DNA of 64,000 nucleotides, taken from assembly GCA_030068145.1 (NCBI GenBank), contig JAPJBO010000196.1, forward strand, positions 186,001-250,000. The letters are read 5' to 3'. Shown in pieces: positions 1 to 12,420 of this stretch. A model generated the notes under the pieces. It was not told the origin of the DNA. It made no database searches and saw only the letters and a program-made list of their open reading frames with translations. Each line of letters starts with the position of its first letter. Position 1 is the first letter of the stretch. This DNA comes from Diplonema papillatum (taxonomy: Eukaryota; Euglenozoa; Diplonemea; Diplonemida; Diplonemidae). Made by a program: the position numbers and the translations under genes.

Positions 1-2179
1 CCTTCGCTGATAAAGCCCTTCACTAACAAGCCCATTTACGGTAACCTGCACCAATACTGCATCTCGCAGGATGACCCCACTCATTTGTTGTGGAAACCCT
101 GGTCTTGACCCTATGAAAGCGCCAGCCCTCCAGGCGGTGCGGTTGAAGCGATGTATCTCAGTTATTGCTTCTAGCCCATGCAAACCAGCAGAACGGAGAT
201 GCAAGAGTTGCAGGGCTTGAAACCACGCTCTCCCGCTAACTCCTTTTTTCTAGCCTTACAATACACACAGTGGACTGTGCAAGGTGCATTAGCCGCGCCT
301 CTTGACTGCTACATAACTGACTGACCAAAGCCGCAATGCTGCGGCGACCCACAGCATTGACAGGCCGCTTTCGCGCAGTGACCGGTCCACTCAGGATTTG
401 AAGCCCGGTTCGGAATCCATTTGCGACATCCAGCCGAAATGAGTGCTGACAGCGGCGTACCCTTAAAACAGGTAGACCACCCAAACACTTCGGACGGATG
501 CTTTGGCGACGCCGTCTGTTCAACTGAATGCAGGCTACTACTGCAGCCAAGGAAACGAAACCCAGAAAGCATTGCGACGAGCCAACTCAAAACAAGTTAA
601 CGAAAACACGCACGAAGATGAATACCGGAAAGAAGTGACCCGTTGCACGAACGGGGTGGAGAAAATACTAGCAGGGCGGGCGGATTCTCTCTGGCATAGG
701 TCCGCGTACGCTTGAAACGAGCAATTCTCACGTCCATTAGTGCGGTGGGAGCATGCTTATTCTCTCTGAAGGAACAGAAAAATAGTCAGAATCCGCGGTT
801 CACAGAGTCCACCGCCTTCCCGCTGACGCGTCCGGTGCTGAGAACCCGAGATCTTTGAAATTTGTGGTTCGTGAGGACCGAGTTGTGTTTCGCCAGATGG
901 ACAATCATGCAGCACTCTAACTGCGTACTACGGCTGCGGGGGCTTTACTACTGCCGTATGAAGAGCCGGTTCATCACCGGGACTGCGTCCTGCTGTCTTT
1001 CACCGTGCATCGCTGCTCTCTGGTGTCGCGACTTGGATCCGTGATTTGGATGCTGCGTTTTTCCCGTAGGTTGGCCGACGCTATTGATCATATGCGCTTT
1101 TAACCTTGCCGCTTTCTTTTTTCCCCTTCGCGAGTCTGCGCTTCATTTCCACTCCCCCTATCCATGTGCAGCCCCACCCCTCAGCGACCCCTGCCGGTGC
1201 CAGTGAAGAACATTCATTTTCGCACACTGCACGGACGGCTTCCAATTCCGACGGCAGATGGCGATGCTTACCATCCCCAATCTGTCGTCAGAAGGTTCTG
1301 CGATCTTTTTCTACTCCCAGGAAGCAATCGAGGGTTGAGCGTTCCTTATATTCTCGACGATGCCATTTATTGCCTTCTTGTCAGCACGAGTCACTCAGAG
1401 AACGACCCGGCGGGGGGTATTCTTTCTGCCAACGCGGGACACGGGAGTCCTGCCGCACCTTCCGGGTTATCGGGGTTGAAGGCTGCTCGTTCCGTTCACT
1501 CGATGGGGTTGATCGGCTTAAGCTCGGCCGCCTCGTATCGAAAAACAGCCTTTACGTCTTGCCCGTTAGCCTTGGACCGTTGCCGCAGGTTGGCGAATGT
1601 GAGTGGCGTTGCAAAACGATATCACACGAGATTCGAAGCGCACCGTGGCATGTCCGGGTTCGGCTTTCCCGTGCCAAGGCTGTGAGCCAGTTCCTCTCTG
1701 TCCCCTGGAACTGCGTCGAATGTCGTCGCCACGATCAGTTGTTCTGTCAGCGCCGTGCGGGGTAACGGCGACAGATTGGCCCTGACCGCTGCAATCCGAC
1801 GAACAACGTTGGCGCGGCCATTCTTCCCCCTGTTCTGCCTAAACATTGACCTAAGAATTCCCCCTCGTTTTTTTCTTCTGCTTTTCCTGTTCGTCTTCCT
1901 CCGCGTTCTCGCAGTCCGTCAATTTCGTTGCCTCGGTCTGCGTGCTTGTTTCAGCTGCGTGCGTCCTTCTCTCTCTCTTTTTCTCTCATTCTCCCCGTTT
2001 TGGTGTTCAGAAGAATGTATTTGTTACTCACCCTTCCGTTTTTGTCCACAGCTTGAGGTGATTCCATTGGGTGAACCGCTAACCGACATAGGCGGCCAAC
2101 GCACGACGGAGTAAAAAAACCTTCCCCGCCCCCAGCACCACCCAAGGCTTGCCCTCCAGGTATCCAAGTGAAATATTGG

Positions 2180-2665
2180 CCATTAGAAGACTGGCATGGG
2201 GGCCTAAACCGGACCCCTTCGAGAAGACTGTCCTTGGGGGTCTGCGCTCGGAAGGAGAAGACTGGAATTTCGAATTCCAGCCTTCAGTGGTCTAAAAAGG
2301 GGGAAGACAGCCTTTACGTGTCTTCAAGCAAAAGACTGCCCTTGGAAGTAGAAGACTGACTAAAGAGACTATTGAAGTGTGACCCTCAGCGGTCCAAGTA
2401 GAAGACTGCCCGCGGATGTCTTGAAGCGAAAGACCTGCCCTTGAAAGTGGAAGACTGACCTAGAAGTAGGACCCTCCGTCTATACGTCAGTCTATACGTG
2501 AAGAATACCGGCCCTCAGAAGTTGAAGACTGGGATTTCGAAGTCTGGCTTTCAGGTGTCTTGAAGCGAACGACCTGCCCTTGGAAGTAGAAGACTGCCCA
2601 TAGGGGTCTAGAAGGGAAAAAGACCAGCCCGCAGAAGACTGGTGGTTAGAAGACTGAATTGAGGC
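2180..2665. repeat. Degenerate GAAGACTG minisatellite
   Basis: The core GAAGACTG recurs about every 30-60 bases, commonly followed by CCC and by TTGGAAGTA or TTGAAGCGAA spacers, for roughly 480 bases. Units vary in length and order, so this is an old interrupted array. No coding role is evident. Confidence 0.7.
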
Positions 2666-4691
2666 GCAGGACAAGCACTATAGCATCGTACAAATCGCGG
2701 GCGCCCACTCGCAGCACACCAATGCTACAGGCGAAAAGCAAGGGGAGGGAACAAAAAGGACACTTTCTGACGCTGGTAGACACCGGCCACCCGTCTGCTC
2801 CTTAAAACAAAGAAACGAGAGGACAAAGAAACTCGAAAAGACAACCGACCAGGACGTCAGCACCTCCACTGGATCGTCAATTAACTCGAATCACATCTGC
2901 CAAAGTGGGTCCCAGAGACTTTAGAATCTCGGTGCTCTCGCAAACCTTCACTCTGAAGAAGAGCTCTCCTACCTCCACCGCTCCACTGCGCCAGGATCGG
3001 TGCACCTGAGAAAAAAAGTCGGGCGACGTGTCTTCGGGCGCCGTGCAGGTGGACCACCACAAGTAAAAAGGGGGAGAGTTCGTGTTAGTTCCGGTGGGAC
3101 AAGGGGGAAAAAGACAAACCGACCGAGCGAAGTTCGCCGGAAAACACGAAGGACCGAAAGGCACCAATCTGTACGCCCATACGGGATCGTCGGAAATATC
3201 GAAAGCACAAAAAACGAAAAGTCCGCGCAACTTTTCGCTTCGACAAAACACCGAGGAGGAACAAGCAACCCCGGCAAGTTGGTCAGGAAAGAGAAGAGGA
3301 AGAGAATCCAGCGCGAACCAGTCAAAAAAGGAAAAAAGAAGAAAAAAAAAAAACGAAAGGAAGAGGAAACGGCGAATCCAGTTGTGATCAATCCAGAAAT
3401 AAGAGCAGTTGTCAAATCCCCCGCCCGCCTTCCCTCTTTCTCTCTCTGCGTACACACAGCTTCTTTAGTGAAAGTAGGACGTGCAGGGAATTGCTGCGTT
3501 TTGCTACCCCCCAGCATACCCGGATTGGACAGGAAGAACAAGTATAACGGACCTCCCGTTTTCTTTGCGAGTGCGAAGAAACCGCTCCTTTTCCGTCAGC
3601 TATCACGAGCCGAGGCGCGACTCCGTAGCTCAGGAAGGGGTGGACGGGGGAAGCTCAGCGAACACCAGGAACCCCCAAAAGCTTTTCAAACCTCAAATTA
3701 CTCAACCAACGCTTTCAACGTCATCAGAAGCCAGCGACCATCAGAATCGTGCACGATTCGTTGGTGGTGGGAATAGAAAGGACCGACCAAAGAAAACAAG
3801 AGAACACGAAAAGAAAACCAAAAGCGAAAGGAAGTCGAAAAACAGCAGACAGCTCGTCAACTCCGGTTGAGGAGTGCACGCGGCTTATTTCACAAGCAAG
3901 TAGTCGACAACTAACCAGTAAAATAATAAAACAAAACTACGCATTTCTTTCCTCCTGCGTGAGCTGAACGCATTTACGCGCATTTAGTCAGCATTCACTC
4001 GGTTGCGTAAGAGTAGGATTTCGGCTGCGCGACAGTATCTTCGTGTTTCACACGACTCGTCGTGCCAGTCCCTTTTGCACCGAACAGCGAGTCCCTACCA
4101 AAGCCGAGCAGGCTGACCACCTCAGCGCGTCACTCTTCTAGGCGTTGTACAAAGCGACCGCTTCCTCCTGAGCCGTTTTGGTTCCAAAGAACGGGTGCTC
4201 TCGTGGGGAATCTTGGCGCTGGGCAACAACGTAACAAGCGCGACAGTAGATACCCGGCGGTATCTACAGCGTGCAGCTGTTTCCTCTGGACACCGCCGGT
4301 GGCGAGAATTTCATGCATTCGTGAGCGACAGAGCCAGTCCCGAGAACACTTCCGGGCCTCAGTTCGTCGCAAATAGGAACAGCCTTTCGAAGCCGAACTC
4401 AACCGCCGGTGGAGAAAGCCCTACGTTAACGTCGTTTGGGGGAGGAGGGAGTGCTCGCAAGACCAAGCCGAACGTCCTTCGGGATCGTCAGTTTGTTCGA
4501 GAGAAGACGACAAAACGAGGACAGCTTGCACCGAGGGTGTCAAACGAAACCTGGCAGCGCATCAACTCTGGTTGATCGTTGGCAAACTTGTAACCAGTAA
4601 GCGCGCTCATCCCCCCGCAACAAAAAACCTCACCCGAACAGCTTCCACCGGTAGGAAGTCCTGCCTAAAGAAATTACCCGCGCGCGAGTGG

Positions 4692-4790
4692 TACACACAC
4701 ACACACAGACACACAGACACACACACAGACACACACAGACACACACAGACACACACAGACACACACACAGACACACACAGACACACACAC
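4692..4790. repeat. CA/CAGA microsatellite
   Basis: Runs of (CA)n are broken regularly by CAGA, giving a compound dinucleotide array of about 100 bases. It lies about 570 bases upstream of the cyclase start codon. Confidence 0.95.
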
Positions 4791-5358
4791 AATCTCAAAC
4801 AGAACACGACCAGCCGCGCCGCCGTCTCCTCGAGTTCAACTGCACCGCTATAGCAAGTCGATCCTGGCACCAACCTTATCGACAACGCACAATCAACCCC
4901 AGAAAAAGAACGGTGGCTCCACATACCAAGGAGTGAAGACCGCTTGCCCACGCTGCTACGCACAAAAAAAAAAAAAGCAAAACCAGTACAAACGTTTGGG
5001 AAAAAAAGCACTGCTCGCACTCAAAAATCGAACGGACGCTTTTTTTTTGGGGGGGTTTCTGTTTGTTCGTTTTAGATCCTCGGCCCCCCCCTCCTTCGTG
5101 CTTTTCTCGCGCTCTCTCTCTCTCTCTCTCTCCCCGGCGCAAAGAACAAAGCCGCACTGCTTCTCTTGCTCCTCCTGCCGCCTCCCCCAGTCGCACACAA
5201 GCCGGCCACACACCAAAGAAAGCAGCCCGGAACGACGGCTCCGCGGTCGCCTGTGGAGGGGGGGGGAAGGGGGTCGTTGCTCACCTGCACCTTCCACGTG
5301 GCGAAGCAGCGTTCCCAGCACGAAGGTTGCCCGTCCCGTGAGCGAGATTAAAGGTGGC

Positions 5359-8256
5359 ATGGTTACCCAGAATGCTGAGGGCATCCCGAGGGTTGCGATA
5401 CCAAGCAGACAATGCGGGGTGAGCATTGGGTTTGCGCTCGCAGGGCAGAGTATTTGCTGCTTGTTGGTCACTTCGTACATTTCTCTGTACTTCTCAGCGC
5501 AGAGTGGCGTGAAAGCGTTGGGCCAGAGCAGAAGCGCATGCGATGTCGGCGTCAAGTCGTGTTTTGATACCGCAGGTGAGACAGGCACCCTGCTACAGCT
5601 TGCAAAGATCAACGACGGCATCGATGGGTTTGTGCACGAAATCAACTACATCATGAGCGCCCCGTCTTTCGCCATCCAAGCAGCAAGAACTTGGATGCGT
5701 TCGGTTACGGAGGAAGGGCTGGAGTTGACACCCGCTGACTTGTTGGCCTGCCCTGCCAACGGTGAAACTAGCCGCATACGAGAAGCACTCAAGCACGCGT
5801 ACGTTTTGATCACGCAGGATCGCCCGGGCCTCAGCGATTACTCCTTCTGGTTCGCCGCAGGCGGCGCTGAAGGCAAGATAGTCAACTACCTGTTTCTGTC
5901 TGCCTTTCCGGAACCGATCAAGACCTTCACTTCGGGTGACGCGCGTCATGTCGTTTCGGAGGCCGACCTCCTCTTCACCTTTGGCCCCATTCGCTCTTCC
6001 CTCCGTGACTTTGACTGCAGCCAACCTTGCCACACCCCGACTCCGACATTGAGCTGCGAGTCTCGGACCAACTTTTCGAGCCTGATCGGCCGCAGCATGA
6101 AGGATTGGATCTCGTCGGTGAAACACGGCACTCCCGGATGGGCACCCGTCGAGACGACTTCGTACAGACTTTCCATCACAGCGTATTACACGGAGTCGAA
6201 TGCAACCGACGAACAAGGCCAGCCAGCGAGACTCGGGACCGGCAACGATACCGCGGGCTTCGGTTGTCGTGCTGGCGTTTCAGTCGACAGCTTGTCCAGA
6301 ATCGCGCATGAAACTGCTGTGAAGCAAACGAACGGGTCAAGGTTGTATGTCGTGCAGCAGAACCCATGGAATCGCACAGACGAAATTCTGATCGCCGTAT
6401 CGCACGGCGTGCCTTACACGTTGTCTGTCAGCTCCGTGAACGCGAGCCTCTGGGAAAGGTCGACGTTGAGCCCTGCCAACAGCACCGATCCCCTGCTCCG
6501 CTTGCACGCGAGATACGTACACGCCAGTTTCGCGAGCTTTGCTGCGTACGCAGAGGGACGGGCCAGCGTGGCGAGGGCGAAGGACAGCTGGCACGCGGAC
6601 ACGCCCAGCCCCCACGGGTGCGACTACTGGGTCGTTGCGCGGAATTACGTGCTCGGCGACGATTCGGAAGGCGGGCACCCCCTCATCCTGACAGCGGTGC
6701 TGCTGGTGCCGATTGAAGAGGCGCTGGCCGATCTGCAAAAGACCCTCGGCGTCGCTCGAGTTGCCATCGACGAAGACCTCAACTTCGTCGGAGCTGAGCT
6801 GCGGAGCGAGCAGGAGCGGACGCTGTTCATGCTTATAGGCGCGGTGGTTGTCTGCATTGGGCTCGCCTACGCGTCTGCGGCGCTCATCGCGCGTCCGATT
6901 CAGGTGCTGTCGCAGAGGATGCAGAACGTCGCAACCCTGCAGCTCGACACAGGCCGCGAGAGGACTGCGAAGACGTCGATTTTCCTGGAAGTGCGCGCCA
7001 TGCAGCAAACGTTCGCCGAAGTGGTGAAGTCCCTGCGCGAGGTGACCCCGTACCTCCCGCACACTCTGTGGGAATGCCATCCGGCCACTCAAAACGTGAA
7101 GGACCCCCGCGCGGTGGCAAACGCGGCGCGGGTCACCGCAACCTTGCACACGTCTGAGCTCACCCAACCGACCCCGACACCGGACGAAACGGGCCTGTGC
7201 AGCTCGTTTGTGACGGAATTCTCGCAGGACACGCTGTCCGGAACGCAGACCAGCCTCACGGCTGCCGCCGATCTCAATGTTCAGCCCCCCAGCGTCGAAC
7301 GACAGCGCAGCCATGTGCCAGACAGGGCCATCCCGTTGCACACAGCGCAGTCCCTGCACGGCAAGACGACGGTTGTTGTTTTGTGCATGCGCCTGTCCGG
7401 CCTGCAGCAGTGGGTGGCCGCCGAGAAGACGCTGAGCAAAGTGGTGGAGCTGGTGAGCTGCTGGGTCGAGCACGTCGAAGACGTCGTGTCGAGAGGCGGC
7501 GGCACCATCCTCGGCGCCTCGCTCAGCGACGGCCAGATCTCCGCGGTCTGGGGCTTCGGGGGCAGGCAGGCCGGTTCGATGTCGCTGTCGAGCGCGGTCG
7601 ACGCCGCCCTGTCGCTCGAAAAAACCCACGGGCCCCTGCGGTGCAACTCGGCGGTCTCCACCGGCATGGCCGTCACAGGCAACCTCGGCAGCGGGAAGAC
7701 AAGGTTTCCGGCTGTCATCGGCCCGCATCTGTCGGACAACTACAAGCTTTTGTTGGTGGCCGAAGCCCTCCGCTGCTCGTTGGTGACGCGGCATATGCAG
7801 GAAGGCTTGGAAGCGTACAATTGCGTGCCGGTCGACTTCGTGTACCTGACGGCTACCCGCTCCATCAACGGCAGGCCACACTTTCCGAACGTCAAGCCGA
7901 CGATGGTCTACCAGATCTTGAGCAAGTTGGATGCTCGCCTGGAGTGGATGTATGCTCTGCGCGAAAAACACGACCGATACCGCCCCATCTTCGAAGCATA
8001 CAAGCAGTATGCCAGGGAGAACTACCGAGACGCTAGACGACTGGCGGAAGAAATTGCCAACGACGAGTCTGCGAAACTGCATACCCAAGCTCGCAGGCTG
8101 CTCTCCCTCATCGTCGACTCGCCCGGCTTTGGCCCGCCTGCATACGCCTTCGACGATCAGCCGTCCATTACCAGCGTTACAACTGTCTCCAGCGGCTCTC
8201 GCCGCAATCCTTTATCGCCCGCCAGTCGGCCTCGACCTTGGCCACCCAAGCCTTGA
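5359..8256 (+). CDS. Receptor-type class III nucleotide cyclase homologue (degenerate), HAMP-containing
   Basis: A 965-residue single-exon protein. A membrane anchor lies at about residues 22-46 and a large extracytoplasmic region at about 47-487, with several N-x-S/T sites. A second membrane segment spans about 488-511, followed by a HAMP-like linker ending in a Leu/Pro-rich stretch (SLREVTPYLPHTLW). A class III cyclase fold covers about 669-825. The cyclase landmarks are recognisable but altered. The first metal-binding strand reads VLCMRLSGL, without the usual Asp. The hairpin reads LSDGQISAVWG, and the later motif has IGP where IGD-type sequence is expected. The C-terminal 850-910 is helical and TPR-like. 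The family makes cAMP or cGMP from ATP or GTP at the plasma membrane; with these residues this copy may be a regulatory pseudo-enzyme. The frame is open upstream to 4,933, but that part is low-complexity, so the Met at 5,359 just before the N-terminal anchor is preferred. Confidence 0.8.
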   Translation: MVTQNAEGIPRVAIPSRQCGVSIGFALAGQSICCLLVTSYISLYFSAQSGVKALGQSRSACDVGVKSCFDTAGETGTLLQLAKINDGIDGFVHEINYIMSAPSFAIQAARTWMRSVTEEGLELTPADLLACPANGETSRIREALKHAYVLITQDRPGLSDYSFWFAAGGAEGKIVNYLFLSAFPEPIKTFTSGDARHVVSEADLLFTFGPIRSSLRDFDCSQPCHTPTPTLSCESRTNFSSLIGRSMKDWISSVKHGTPGWAPVETTSYRLSITAYYTESNATDEQGQPARLGTGNDTAGFGCRAGVSVDSLSRIAHETAVKQTNGSRLYVVQQNPWNRTDEILIAVSHGVPYTLSVSSVNASLWERSTLSPANSTDPLLRLHARYVHASFASFAAYAEGRASVARAKDSWHADTPSPHGCDYWVVARNYVLGDDSEGGHPLILTAVLLVPIEEALADLQKTLGVARVAIDEDLNFVGAELRSEQERTLFMLIGAVVVCIGLAYASAALIARPIQVLSQRMQNVATLQLDTGRERTAKTSIFLEVRAMQQTFAEVVKSLREVTPYLPHTLWECHPATQNVKDPRAVANAARVTATLHTSELTQPTPTPDETGLCSSFVTEFSQDTLSGTQTSLTAAADLNVQPPSVERQRSHVPDRAIPLHTAQSLHGKTTVVVLCMRLSGLQQWVAAEKTLSKVVELVSCWVEHVEDVVSRGGGTILGASLSDGQISAVWGFGGRQAGSMSLSSAVDAALSLEKTHGPLRCNSAVSTGMAVTGNLGSGKTRFPAVIGPHLSDNYKLLLVAEALRCSLVTRHMQEGLEAYNCVPVDFVYLTATRSINGRPHFPNVKPTMVYQILSKLDARLEWMYALREKHDRYRPIFEAYKQYARENYRDARRLAEEIANDESAKLHTQARRLLSLIVDSPGFGPPAYAFDDQPSITSVTTVSSGSRRNPLSPASRPRPWPPKP

Positions 8257-8790
8257 CTTGCTTCATCCATCGCACTCGGGCATTCCGAGGGCGTGGAAGC
8301 AAGCAAGAGAGAACTGCGGTAGGTGGTTGAGGACATCGCCACCGACGACTGCGAAGTCTCGTGACACACAAACTCGTAGGCTGCTCGCCGACCGCACGCT
8401 AGTCGTCCATTACCAGCATTACAAGCGCACAGCGGCTCGCCGAAATCCTTCATCGTCTACTCGCCCGACTTTGGGCCGCCTGCCAACGCCTTCGACGATC
8501 AGTCGTCTGTTGCCAACGCTACAGCTTACTCCAGCGGCTCTCGCCGGCAAACCCTCCTCGACCTTGGCCCAAGTAGCCTGACTTGCTTCATCACTGCACC
8601 CGGGCATTCCGAGGACTGGAAGCAAGCCAGAGAGAACTACTGTTGGTGATTGAGGGCACCGACTCCAGCGATATTGCACACGTGATCAGCTGTCCGTTAC
8701 AAGCGTCTCAACTGTCTTCAGCGGCTCTCGTTTCATCCTTCAGGCGGCCTCGGGTTTCAAGACGACTGGCAGCCTTGATATGCCTTCAGG
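8257..8790 (+). repeat. Decayed tandem duplications of the cyclase 3' end
   Basis: The terminal coding stretch at about 8,112-8,340 recurs about 340 bases downstream (from about 8,452) with many substitutions. Shared blocks include the segment around TTCGACGATCAG (8,149 and 8,489), CCTCGACCTTGGCC, GACTTGCTTCATC and GGGCATTCCGAGG. A weaker third echo follows around 8,690-8,760 (CAGCGGCTCTCG). The copies are not open and look like pseudogene debris. Confidence 0.75.
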
Positions 8791-9973
8791 CTCTGAGCGT
8801 GCAAGCAATTTGCGCGGCAAACCCCGATTGCAGCTTTGGACCCTTTTCTTCCCGCTTCTCTCTTCTTTTTCAACCAAATCCACTATGTCAAGTCAACACT
8901 CAATAAGAAGCTCGCTGCTACCAGGCGGCTCACTCGCCCAGAATCAGGCAGTGTGTTATTTAACGAGAAAGAAAGTATCGACTAAGCTTTTTTTGGCTTG
9001 CGCTAAATTTCTTGAGGTTCGAACCTGCGAAGTACGAGGCATCAGGGTTCACAAATGAATTGTTAAAAGACGTCGCAGTTACTAGTAGGGGGGGTGCCCT
9101 GAGCTTTTAGGTTCAGACACGGATGTACATTTCTCGTACCTCACTCCCGCGATTCGTTTCTTCACCCTACTTCTTACGGGAATGCGGAAATCGAGTCAAA
9201 GTGACAGAAAAATAATAGTGCACACTTCGAAAACCCATGGAAAGGGAACCTCGATGCCGAAGCTGTTAAACAACAGAAAGAGGCAAGGGTTTTCCCGAGC
9301 AAGATTGTGCCTGAAGAGCAGATCGTCGTCTTTCGGATTTCGAGTGCGAAAGTGGAGAACTGTAAGCACCTGCTTTGTAGGAAATACTCGAAAAGGCTGC
9401 AGTTACAAAACCTGAAACTATAGTGTGGTACTCATCAGCATGCTAGTTCCCCGCTGTTGCACCAAGAGAACGACACCAACGCGAAACCGCAACCCGAAGA
9501 CAGCCAAGCAAACCTCCCAGGAATCTGCGGCGGTGAAGTAACGAAGCTCATCCGAGTGTCCGATGAAACTGTCATTACCACCCAACGACTGCGACGCGCG
9601 TGCGAAATGTCGGACGCTAGCGTCTGCCAAGAGCATGCGCGGCCCAGCGTGTTTTAAAGGTGAGATGAGAGGCATCGACTCACTCTGCCAAAGGACCATA
9701 CCACTGTTGCACTAAGCGCATACCGCCCAACGACTACCCAACGACTCGGACACGCATTGCACACTGCCAGATGCTAGTCTTGCAAGAGCGAGCGTGTCAC
9801 GGCCTTTCACTTCACGATCACCGCTGCAAGCCACCCCGAAACTCTAGAAACCCAGAAGCAAACTGTTCGCTCACATATATATAATACAGCGCGTTTCTGC
9901 ACGACTCTCGGTCCAGATGGTGACCAGGAATATTTTCGAAAATATTGCACAAAAATAATGCGCAATTTATTTT

Positions 9974-10045
9974 GCCTATATGCCTATATTTAGCCTATAT
10001 TTAGCCTATATTTCGCCTATATGAGCCTATATTTCGCCTATATTT
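9974..10045. repeat. CCTATATTT tandem array
   Basis: About seven units of GCCTATATTT with TAG, CG or TGA spacers, in an AT-rich patch that contrasts with the GC-rich surroundings. The flank has AATATTTTCGAAAATATT, a perfect palindrome, at about 9,930-9,947. Confidence 0.85.
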
Positions 10046-10344
10046 TTATTATTCTTTGGCCGGGCCGTCGACTTCCCAACGCGTAGTAAGCGCAGCTAAC
10101 GTCGAGCAATAGTGCGACACCACGGCAACTGCCTTTTCTGTCAGAGGGAGTTGAGAGAAAATTAACAATTAATTTAATATAGTGCTGTTTCTAGACTGTT
10201 TCTTGTAGTTTCTCTTTGACACTCTGGCCTTTGGTGCTGCCGCAAAGGTGCTTACTTTGCAGATTGCCGGTACAGATTCTTTGCATTCTAACCCAAACTC
10301 TTATCGACTTTCGTGGTGCATCAACTCCCTCAATGAAAACGTGT

Positions 10345-10425
10345 TGTCCTGGCTGCGACGAGTTACGAACAGATGCCGGCAAGCAAGAGGAATTACTCGG
10401 GTTCCGCGCTGATGACGGTCTGCAG
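10345..10425. repeat. Dispersed repeat family R1, copy 1
   Basis: Shares CTGNGACGAGNTACGAACAG and GGTTCCGCGCTGATGA blocks with sequence at 63,215-63,320, and weaker similarity with 18,985-19,065 and 26,615-26,770. It is non-coding in all copies. Confidence 0.6.
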
Positions 10426-10820
10426 TGGCTTCAACAATGCAGGGTGCAGATATGACACAGCACCGGCTGAGCAAGTCCAAACACGCTCTTGCATCCTACC
10501 ATCCCCCAACCAACGTTTTCCCCAGTGGCCGCGCGGGATCTGGTTCCAAACCAACCCGATCTCTTCAGAAATGCTGCTCTTTTCTTCTCTGTTGCTGCTG
10601 AGCGTTTTCCTCGGCAGAACAGTGCTAACAAACGAGTAGGAAACGTGGCAGGCAAGGACAAGCAGAAGTGTGATCCTACACCGAGAGATGGCACGAATAA
10701 ACTGGGAGGAGGGAATGCAATCAGACCAGTGTGGGTTGCTCGATCATCACGAACGGACGGCAGGTAACGTACCCGCACGGGGAAGCCCGCCCTCTGCTGA
10801 GGGGAAAACGCTGCACGATG

Positions 10821-11302
<482 letters not shown>

Positions 11303-12293
11303 GAACCCGCACACACTGTTCGAACGTTCGGCACTTCAAGTTGGAGTACCTCGTTCCTGAGCGAACTACTCATTTCCACTCGCGCTAAGGCAAGGATGAA
11401 AGAATCAAGCAACAACTAACAAAGTGCAAGCTTCACCGGTTTGCTCCCTTTTTCGGGATCCCCGCAGCACAAAAAAGCGTGCTACAAAAGCATTGCGAAC
11501 AATGCGAACAAGAAAAAGCTATCTGCTGATATCACTCGGAGACCCAGAGTTTCTTAGAGCGAGTTGAGATGCTGTCGATCTCTCCTCATTAGTTAGCAGT
11601 CCCCGTACACCTATTCTTGCGTTTTCTTTTGTGTATCATTTTTTTTTGCAAGTTCTCTCTCAGAGTCCTGATCGTCTGATACAAGTATTTGACAAGATTG
11701 CACAGCCTTCTTAGGGCAAGTGTTTCCCCCAGTGTTCAATTTTCTGACCAGTTTATGCTCGAACGAAGATCAAATTGAGATTCCAGACCAGACTAATCAC
11801 ACGCCTACCAAAGCTACACTGGACTTTGCAATTATGGTTGCTGTCAGCCGAAGGCAACCCACAATACCTGAGCGTCGAGAAAAACACCACAAAAACTTAG
11901 CGCGAACTGTAATGAGCCATGGCAAAGTAGGCACAGAACTTCGTCATCAGTAGAACACGAGCTTCCCTCGATGGCGCTCGATCAGCCTAGCAATCTGACG
12001 TGATTTATTGCCACACCTCGAGGCTCAACTCCGTTCCAGTGGGATCGCAACATTATTGTGGTGGTCAGAAAAGAGGAACGTCAACATCTTCACGACCGTT
12101 TCGGGTTCCGTGTATACGACAACTAGAAGTGTCAGCACATCGTATTGGGCTGCACAGTTGAAAAGACCTGCGGTGTTATTCTTATTGTTTGTTGATTGCT
12201 TACTGCGCCTTCCCTAACTCGAAATACTCATAGCCATACTCACTCGCTCACTCACTTGTGCAATCGAGAACGGGAGCACCGATCGCCCGCAAG

Positions 12294-12420
12294 GATAAAA
12301 AGCTCGTAGTTGGATGACAGGGCTCAGTTTCAAAGGGGCTCGGTTTGATGCCGCGCGTGTACATTGTGTGCCACGATGCCTATGTTATCATCTCTGCCTG
12401 ACTGCCCGTTCACATAACGG
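12294..12420 (+). pseudogene. Possible SSU (18S) rRNA V4-region fragment
   Basis: The 19 bases at 12,297-12,315 (AAAAAGCTCGTAGTTGGAT) match the near-universal eukaryotic SSU sequence at the 5' edge of variable region V4. The following GC-rich stretch up to about 12,420 has the general look of a V4 hairpin region. The bases immediately before do not continue the conserved SSU sequence and no further conserved blocks are evident. It is therefore at most a short, inserted or decayed fragment. A chance match is not excluded. Confidence 0.35.

Larger units (their letters stand above)
1..5358. other. Non-coding leader region, no supported gene
   Basis: No reading frame here shows a recognisable domain or protein-like composition. 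Roughly 1,090-2,060 is T/C-rich on the + strand and roughly 2,780-4,560 is A/G-rich, so the long frames inside are compositional. A GAAGACTG-based minisatellite (2.2-2.65 kb) and a CA/CAGA microsatellite (4.69-4.79 kb) are listed separately. The last few hundred bases, with pyrimidine runs, may be 5' leader of the cyclase gene starting at 5,359. Confidence 0.6.

Noticed and set aside
3000..3776. 258-codon + strand frame rich in Lys/Arg
   Set aside because: Low-complexity purine-rich DNA; no domain and no sensible start context.
6337..8088. 583-codon minus-strand frame opposite the cyclase gene
   Set aside because: It is the antisense shadow of a well-supported coding region in GC-rich sequence and has no recognisable domain.
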